Source of the DNA: Acanthosoma haemorrhoidale
Taxonomy: Eukaryota > Arthropoda > Insecta > Hemiptera > Acanthosomatidae
Length of the DNA stretch: 64,000 nucleotides
Assembly (NCBI GenBank): GCA_930367205.1
Contig: OV884009.1
Coordinates: 102,631,189-102,695,188 of the forward strand
Direction: 5' to 3'
Positions 34,506 to 64,000 of the stretch are shown one piece after another. Both the position numbers and the translations under genes were made by a program. A model generated the notes under the pieces. The model worked only from the letters and a program-made list of their open reading frames with translations. It was not told the origin of the DNA and searched no databases. The number at the start of each line of letters is the position of its first letter. The stretch's first letter is position 1.

Positions 34506-34695
34506 AGTTAACCGCCAATAAGACGATTAAACAGGTAAACAATAATACGAACTAGATAATGTTTAAGCCTGTTGCTCTAACTGTATATATACTAGATGAA
34601 ATATAATAAAACCAGTTAAGTTCTAACAGTCGTCTCATGCTTACTACCTATAACCCCCCCCTTTTTTACGTCTTAGATTCAGTCTAACCATAACT
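34506..34695 (+). repeat. Third Gypsy-type LTR (probable solo LTR, copy C)
   Basis: Starts AGTTAACCGCC and ends CCATAACT, 190 bp, the same length class and termini as the LTRs of copies A and B. It has 'aataataaaacca' and 'agttctaacagtcgtct' in the R/U5-like position. It is preceded by TA repeats and, once the later LTR-X insertion is ignored, followed by TGTATATA. The internal sequence is unlike A and B, so it is a different subfamily. Confidence 0.6.
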
Positions 34696-34698
34696 TGT

Positions 34699-35606
34699 TG
34701 TCGGGTCGTCACGAGGGGGGTGCCTGGTTACCCTAGCCCTTGTGACAAGTGAGGGTTGTTTGAGTTTATAACCTGGACAATCGTTTCATGACGGCTTTAC
34801 TATCTGACTCCATTTTTTGATAGGTATGTGCCCCGACAGTGCACTATGTTCAGGAGAAGAGGTACAGGGTAGGTTATAGGTAGTTTATGTGGTCTTGGAA
34901 TGACCACGAATTCCCACTTGGTATCTAAGGGTAGGCGAAAACCGTCCGGACCCCAAAGGCGAGTGTGAACCGGAGAGAGGAAGACTGGATTACCGCAGGA
35001 AGGACAAAGGGCCACGGCAACCGTCGTCCGCGAGGGAGAGGTCTTTCCCAAGGAGGTGCTAGTTTTAGTGAGACGAAGGCAGAGATTCCCACTAGGAAGG
35101 TGTGGGGCCTGACGACGCCGGGTCAAAACATAGCGAGGTTAGGAGAGAAGAGATGTAGAGGTTTTTCATAAAGAAGCAGCCAGGTTTTCAGAGTTTCAAG
35201 CAGGATGGCCACGAGCTAGTGAGTAGTTGCCAGGAGAGAATGATTTACAGGGGCTAGACGCTAGGCTTAAATACCCAGCCAGCCTTGTCCTTAGCCAACC
35301 ATCATTGAGATTGGTGTAACCAATGATGTGCGCTTTCTTTGTCCTCTGGGAGAGGGTGGCAGGGTTCTTGGGCCTCTGGGGTCTGCCCCTCATCTGGTCT
35401 CATACCTGCGACCTGTTGTCCCAGCTAATATAACTCATTAGCACCCCACATTTTTTATTGCTTAACACATTTACAATAATTAATATTTTGTTCATGTTAT
35501 TTACATTTGTCTACAATATATTTTGTTCATGTTATTTACATTTGTTTACAATATATAAACAATAGAGTATAGGGTGATTTATCTTATGTAGTTAGCGGTC
35601 ACTACA
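34699..35606 (+). mobile_element. LTR-family X solo LTR, copy 2, with TSD CTTGT
   Basis: TGTCGGGTCG..CACTACA, 908 bp. It is flanked by CTTGT at 34,694-34,698 and 35,607-35,611, a perfect 5-bp duplication, so both ends are exact. Contains the family blocks 'gtgcactatgttcaggagaag', 'ggtcttggaatgaccacgaa', 'gggtaggcgaaaaccgtccgg' and 'cccactaggaagg', and a TATA-like 'ggcttaaatacc' at about 35,265. TG..CA ends with 5-bp TSD are standard for LTR retrotransposons; the superfamily cannot be told without an internal region. Confidence 0.88.
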
Positions 35607-35611
35607 CTTGT

Positions 35612-36099
35612 ATATATATATATATATATAACACCTCCAAATTCACCTATGGGAACCCCACCTCCTCAGCAAAAAAAAACGGATCAGGAATATTCCCCCC
35701 ACTGCTCTTGTAGCCAAATTACTGCTAAATAGCAGTACAGGCTGAGAGAGTGGTTGGAAGAATACTGACAAGCGCCAAGAGTCCATGCTTTTTTATAAAG
35801 TATCGTACTGTGTCAGATGTTGATAGGGGTCTCTTAAAACTCTTGAAATGCTAAAATTATGTTTTTTTAATTACAAAACTCACACTGGTCCTAGTCTCTA
35901 GTAGTGAGTGTTGGCTCATCTTGCTTTAACAACATCATTCTACTTGCATAACTGTAGTGATAGTAGGAATAAGGTTTGCTATCCTTTCTTGTAGAATCCG
36001 ATCCCATAGATTTACCTATTCTTAGCTCTTTATTTCACCTGTAAGGTTCAGTTATCGTTGGACAAACGTCCCAAGCTAACCCCGTGCTTTATGTGATTG
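35612..36099. other. Remaining TA tract and unassigned flank
   Basis: TA repeats to about 35,630, which resume the target tract of 34,496-34,505. After that there is no gene or repeat that I can name. Confidence 0.5.
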
Positions 36100-36781
36100 A
36101 GAGCTGTGAGCTGGCCATCTAATCTAAGAACACCAAAACACTTATGTACTTATGTGCATAAAGCGGCTGTCTCCGGGCAACATAGAGGTCTGTCCTCGCC
36201 TCTAAAAATGGACCCAAAACGATTACCAATCTACCTACAAAATTCACTCTTCACCCAATTTTGCACTGAGCGTATCGTTCATCTCGTCTTCTTGATACTC
36301 TGACTCGAACTACTGTTGCATATAGACTATAACTTAATTCGTCTGAAAACAGAACAGAGGCCAAATAACCCTCAGTCCAGGTGGCGTGGTCCATACAAAA
36401 GTGGAGGCGAGCCATTCGGTGTATTGGGGTGAGTAGTGGGCCGTAAGCACGAGCCATCGGCGTAGCGCATGTTGACATCCCCAACCCGAGAATGACACAC
36501 AGGTGGTGAGAGGTCTCAACAGATGTCTGTGAGTTTGGGTCCGCTTTACAATGAACGGTTGTTAGCTGGCTCTTGGCCGCCCTGACCAGGGCCTCCTTGG
36601 CTAGATTCCTGTCCTTGGTATCACTGGGATACTCGTCGAATTGCTGCTTTCGGCAGCCCGAGGGCACGTATCGCTGGGTTTGATCTTTCTTGATAAAGAT
36701 TAACACCTTCCCTTGCTTCTTCTCGCTAAAACTAGCCTTTCTTCCTTTTAAGCTTTCGTATGGCACTGACCGATTCCACAC
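36100..36781 (-). pseudogene. Tc1-like transposase relic (- strand)
   Basis: The - strand frame from 36,781 ends with 'PLLTPIHRMARLHFCMDHATWT', 'VLFSDELSYSLYATVVRVRV' and 'SRRRDERYAQC', matching the Tc1 blocks 'PLLTPRHRQARLQWC..H..WT', 'VLFSDESRFSL' (second catalytic Asp) and 'RVRVWRRRGERYA'. After a stop (36,250s) the strand continues 'LGPFLEARTDLYV' and 'LYAHKYI', the next Tc1 block. The N-terminal DNA-binding half is absent or replaced by LTR-family X sequence. Dead copy. Confidence 0.82.
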
Positions 36782-37330
36782 CTTCCCAGTGGTATCCCCT
36801 TGATCCGACTCGCTAAAACTAGCCTTCCTTCATTAGAAGCTCTAGTCCAACCCTGTCAGACTACACACGTTGCTAGTGGAATTACCGGGAGTCTTCTCGG
36901 CAAAAGTATCCCTTCCTTTCTTGTCTCACTAGGATTCCTGAAGGTGTGCAGTCTGAGAGCGCCGGACTAAACCTCGCAAGGAAGGAAGGACCAGTTACGG
37001 TGAGAAAAAGCCAGAGAACTCTACTAGGAAGGCGTGGAGTCTGATAGCACCGGACTAAAGCTTCACAGGAAGGATTGGCCAGTTATAGTGAGACGAAGCC
37101 AGAGAATTTTAGTAGGAATGTGTGGAGTCTAACAGGGCCGGACTAATGCTCGCAAGGTTAGGAAGGAGAGGTGCAGTGGCTAAATGAAAAGACGATGTTT
37201 TCGAAACATTAATGCAACTGCGAGTACTAATGTAGAGGTGAGGCGGAGACCGAATGCTGGTCAACACAGAGTCGGGGCAGTATATAGCCAAGCGGCAGCC
37301 AACGAAAAAGCAGTTCATTTTGGCCAATAA
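36782..37330. repeat. LTR-family X-derived repeat cluster
   Basis: About three direct repeats of roughly 80-90 bp (about 36,930-37,165) share 'ccggactaa', 'aaggaaggaccagtta' and 'agccagagaa'. They are amplified versions of the 'ccactaggaagg..tctgac..cgggactaaa' block of the family. An inverted version lies at about 36,790-36,920. The 3' part (37,195-37,330) matches 7400-7500 ('aacatt.atg.aactgc.agtactaat') and has a TATA-like 'cagtatatagcc'. Part of a rearranged LTR. Confidence 0.6.
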
Positions 37331-38732
37331 AAACTGACTTCATTTGCTGCAATCTGACTAGGCGCTCCTAGCTGTGGCTGGGGAACCTGTTCGTTCCATA
37401 TTCACACTAACCATTATTTAAAGAGGTAATTTTACAGTTTACAGTTTATATTTTAGAACAAATCGCAGCCGTTTACCGTTCGGTTGAATAGAACTAAAAA
37501 AATTGATTTGTTTTTAAGCGCTTCAGTTTTGAAAACGCACCCGATTACTAAGACTCATAACATAGTGGGTGTTATCTAACTTTTGTATAATTTGTGTTTA
37601 TCTTTCGGCTGAATGATACCTCAAAAGTCAACCACTTTTGATTCCAAATTTCACGAGAAATTCACACGCTTTGGACAGCAAAACTTGACGATTCTAGTTG
37701 TATCCTATTAGGGCTATCGATTAAGGATATCGGTATCTTTACGATCGTACGTTTAATAAATGTTTCATGGCTGCTAGACTATTTATTGACTATTCATTAG
37801 TCGTTCGTATGCTAATCACCTTGAAGTTAAGTAAATTTTTGGACCATAGGTTGTTACGCTTACGAATTAGAATTAAAAATGCCTCTTCGCATGCTCAATT
37901 TGGAGGAACGTCAATTCACGATCCGTCCATTGAAGCGAATGAGTGATGAAAGACTGGTTCAGTGAAATGACTCTTGGACTGGACTGTCATATATTATCAT
38001 ATATATATTATATATCATAACCCCGAAACAAGAGTGTGATGTTTGTGAGCCTCATGTGCCTTATAACTGCTTATTAATGTAATGTTATATGTATGTTTAC
38101 TTAGCAATAATAATAGATCCGCTCCAAAATGAATATTAATAATAAGGCCTTGCTTCCTTTATATCTAGTAAACAATTGGTTCACATTTAGCTATCCTTCT
38201 AAACTATTGGAACGGTTTATTTACAGTTAATAGCCCCCCAAAAAAGTGGTGGAAAGGTCGAGACATGAATCGGGGACAGAACGGTCTTTGACTGGTGAAC
38301 TATATAGAGGTGACCAACGGAAGTGTACTAAATAAAAGTGGAATTTAGCAGATCTTTAACTAACTATAATTTGAGTGAGGTATAATTTTATCATGTTTAA
38401 TAATGAAACATAAATATTGCTTTAGTCTACGGAAAGAATGAGTATAATATAATGGATTTCAATAAATTTTAAAATGTTATAATTAAGAGAATGATTTTTT
38501 GTAATTAAAAACATATATTATATACACTATAACTGGTCATATTTATTATAAAGTATTTATTTATAATTTTTTTTCTGTCCAGTAAGTGAATTGATGAAAA
38601 TTTGTTTTGGAAAAACAAGTTGTCACAATTGCTTTCGTTTATCGGTGGTCGGGCATTGAATTAGTAAACTCATGTTGGTACGGTTAAGGCACATTGTATA
38701 AACGTTTAGCTGAGTTTAAGTAAGTGTTAACG
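37331..38732. other. 5' flank of FAF1, no feature recognised
   Basis: AT-rich; a TA-rich imperfect palindrome at about 37,985-38,020. No gene. Confidence 0.4.
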
Positions 38733-38738
38733 TCAGTT
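38733..38738 (+). promoter_or_regulatory. Candidate insect initiator for FAF1
   Basis: TCAGTT matches the arthropod Inr consensus, 82 bases upstream of the FAF1 start codon. No convincing TATA box or DPE accompanies it, so it is a weak candidate. Confidence 0.3.
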
Positions 38739-38817
38739 TGCGGGATTAAGTAAAAACCTTTACGTAGTTGTGAACTGATTAATACAAAAATTATTTAGTA
38801 AATAAAAAGATAGCATT

Positions 38818-63203
<24,386 letters not shown>

Positions 63204-64000
63204 GTGTGTACTTAAATATAACAACAAAAAATTAATATTAGATGTTTATGGCTATGTATTCAAATTTTAGCCGATTAATTAAGCCACTAATTGTGTAAAT
63301 GTAGTAGTGTACGACTCTACACAAATAAGTGCTTGCAGTATTCAACAATCGGTTTTTGTATTATTATTGTAAGGTATTGAAGTAGTTGAGTAAATTTAGT
63401 GGTTGACTTAAAACGGTTTGCTATAGAATTCATTTCATATCTTCTTAATACCTTTCCACTAATCAAATTCAAATCCATGGTATAAATTAGAAAAAAAAAA
63501 TTTTCTCCAAAAGTCACCAAACCCCTACTAAAGACATTTAAAAATGAATAAAAAACAATTCATTTTTAAGAAATTGTAAAAATTCAAATTTGATTTTTTA
63601 TTAATTATCAATGAATAAATTGTTTCTTTCAACACTCGTTCCGGAGTCTTTTTGACTGAAATCAAAACAACAAGTTCTTTTAAGAAACTACTTTTTTCAC
63701 CTAAATAAGGATGTCTTGACCTATGCCATGCTAAAGTTCTGTACAAAATATGATAGGAAAGTATGAGAAATAAAATATAAATCAAGCTCATGTCTCCACC
63801 AATAGTCAGGCATGCTAACCACAATACAACAAAGACAGCTGGGTTATTCAGAAATAAATAAATTTTATGAAAATAATAACTAATTAGCATTGTCTTTTCT
63901 GTTTAGAGAATAAATTTTTATTTAAAAGTTTAGAAGAGAAGAAGTAAGGAATATTCAGTCATGCCCAGTTGAGATGGTTCGGCTTGCGCTAAAAATCGTT
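63204..64000. other. FAF1 intron 10 (incomplete)
   Basis: AT-rich intron. At the very end (about 63,970-63,988) a + frame reads 'QLRWFG', possibly the start of another LINE RT C-terminal scrap cut by the window edge. The 120-codon - strand frame at 63,528-63,890 has no domain. Confidence 0.45.

Noticed and set aside
63528..63890. 120-codon frame on the - strand with hydrophobic stretches
   Set aside because: It lies in an AT-rich FAF1 intron, where hydrophobic random frames are common. No domain or splice context.

Overview
The window looks like euchromatic DNA from an AT-rich insect genome. The evidence is spliced protein genes with GT..AG introns, animal-type genes (FAF1, an LHFPL tetraspan), and insect-type mobile elements: Gypsy with AGTTAA..TTAACT LTRs and a tRNA-Phe primer site, mariner, Jockey-like LINEs, Tc1, hAT and Tigger/jerky. 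I suspect a hemipteran but cannot name the species from sequence alone. There is no sign of bacterial genes, operons or CRISPR.

Layout. 1-20,019 is gene-poor. It holds a small dispersed/tandem repeat family (443-3551), a 5'-truncated RNase H-bearing LINE with a clear target-site duplication (2414-3320), an isolated GC-richer block (5741-6130), an LTR-family copy (6916-~7900), LINE relics (9180-10030, 13434-13960, 18095-18390) and an 85-bp tandem repeat (17851-18090). 20,020-22,235 carries the last two coding exons of an LHFPL3/4/5-like tetraspan gene on the + strand; its 5' exons were not found in the window.

22,260-37,330 is a retroelement-rich block. It contains decayed LINE-like sequence, a rearranged Gypsy copy (27,048-29,062), a very young Gypsy element (29,121-34,495, LTRs differing at one base in 185) with several reading-frame breaks, a further LTR-like unit, a 908-bp solo LTR with a 5-bp duplication, a Tc1 relic and more LTR-derived repeats.

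38,818-63,203 is the first ten coding exons of FAF1 (Fas-associated factor 1) on the + strand: UBA, two ubiquitin-like domains, an acidic segment and the UAS domain. The gene runs out of the window before the UBX domain. All exon phases join cleanly to 532 codons plus two bases. Its introns hold a SINE head, an internally deleted mariner, Tc1, hAT and Tigger relics, a LINE relic, a large palindromic element split by a solo copia-type LTR, and a 956-bp solo LTR with a long (GA)n tract.

The two host genes have no evident functional link. I found no convincing undescribed biological system. The most instructive signals are repeat-biology ones: repeated LTR insertion into one TA microsatellite, a hairpin kept next to the polypurine tract in two divergent Gypsy copies, a palindrome whose pre-insertion state can be read directly, and an unassigned LTR family present in several copies.
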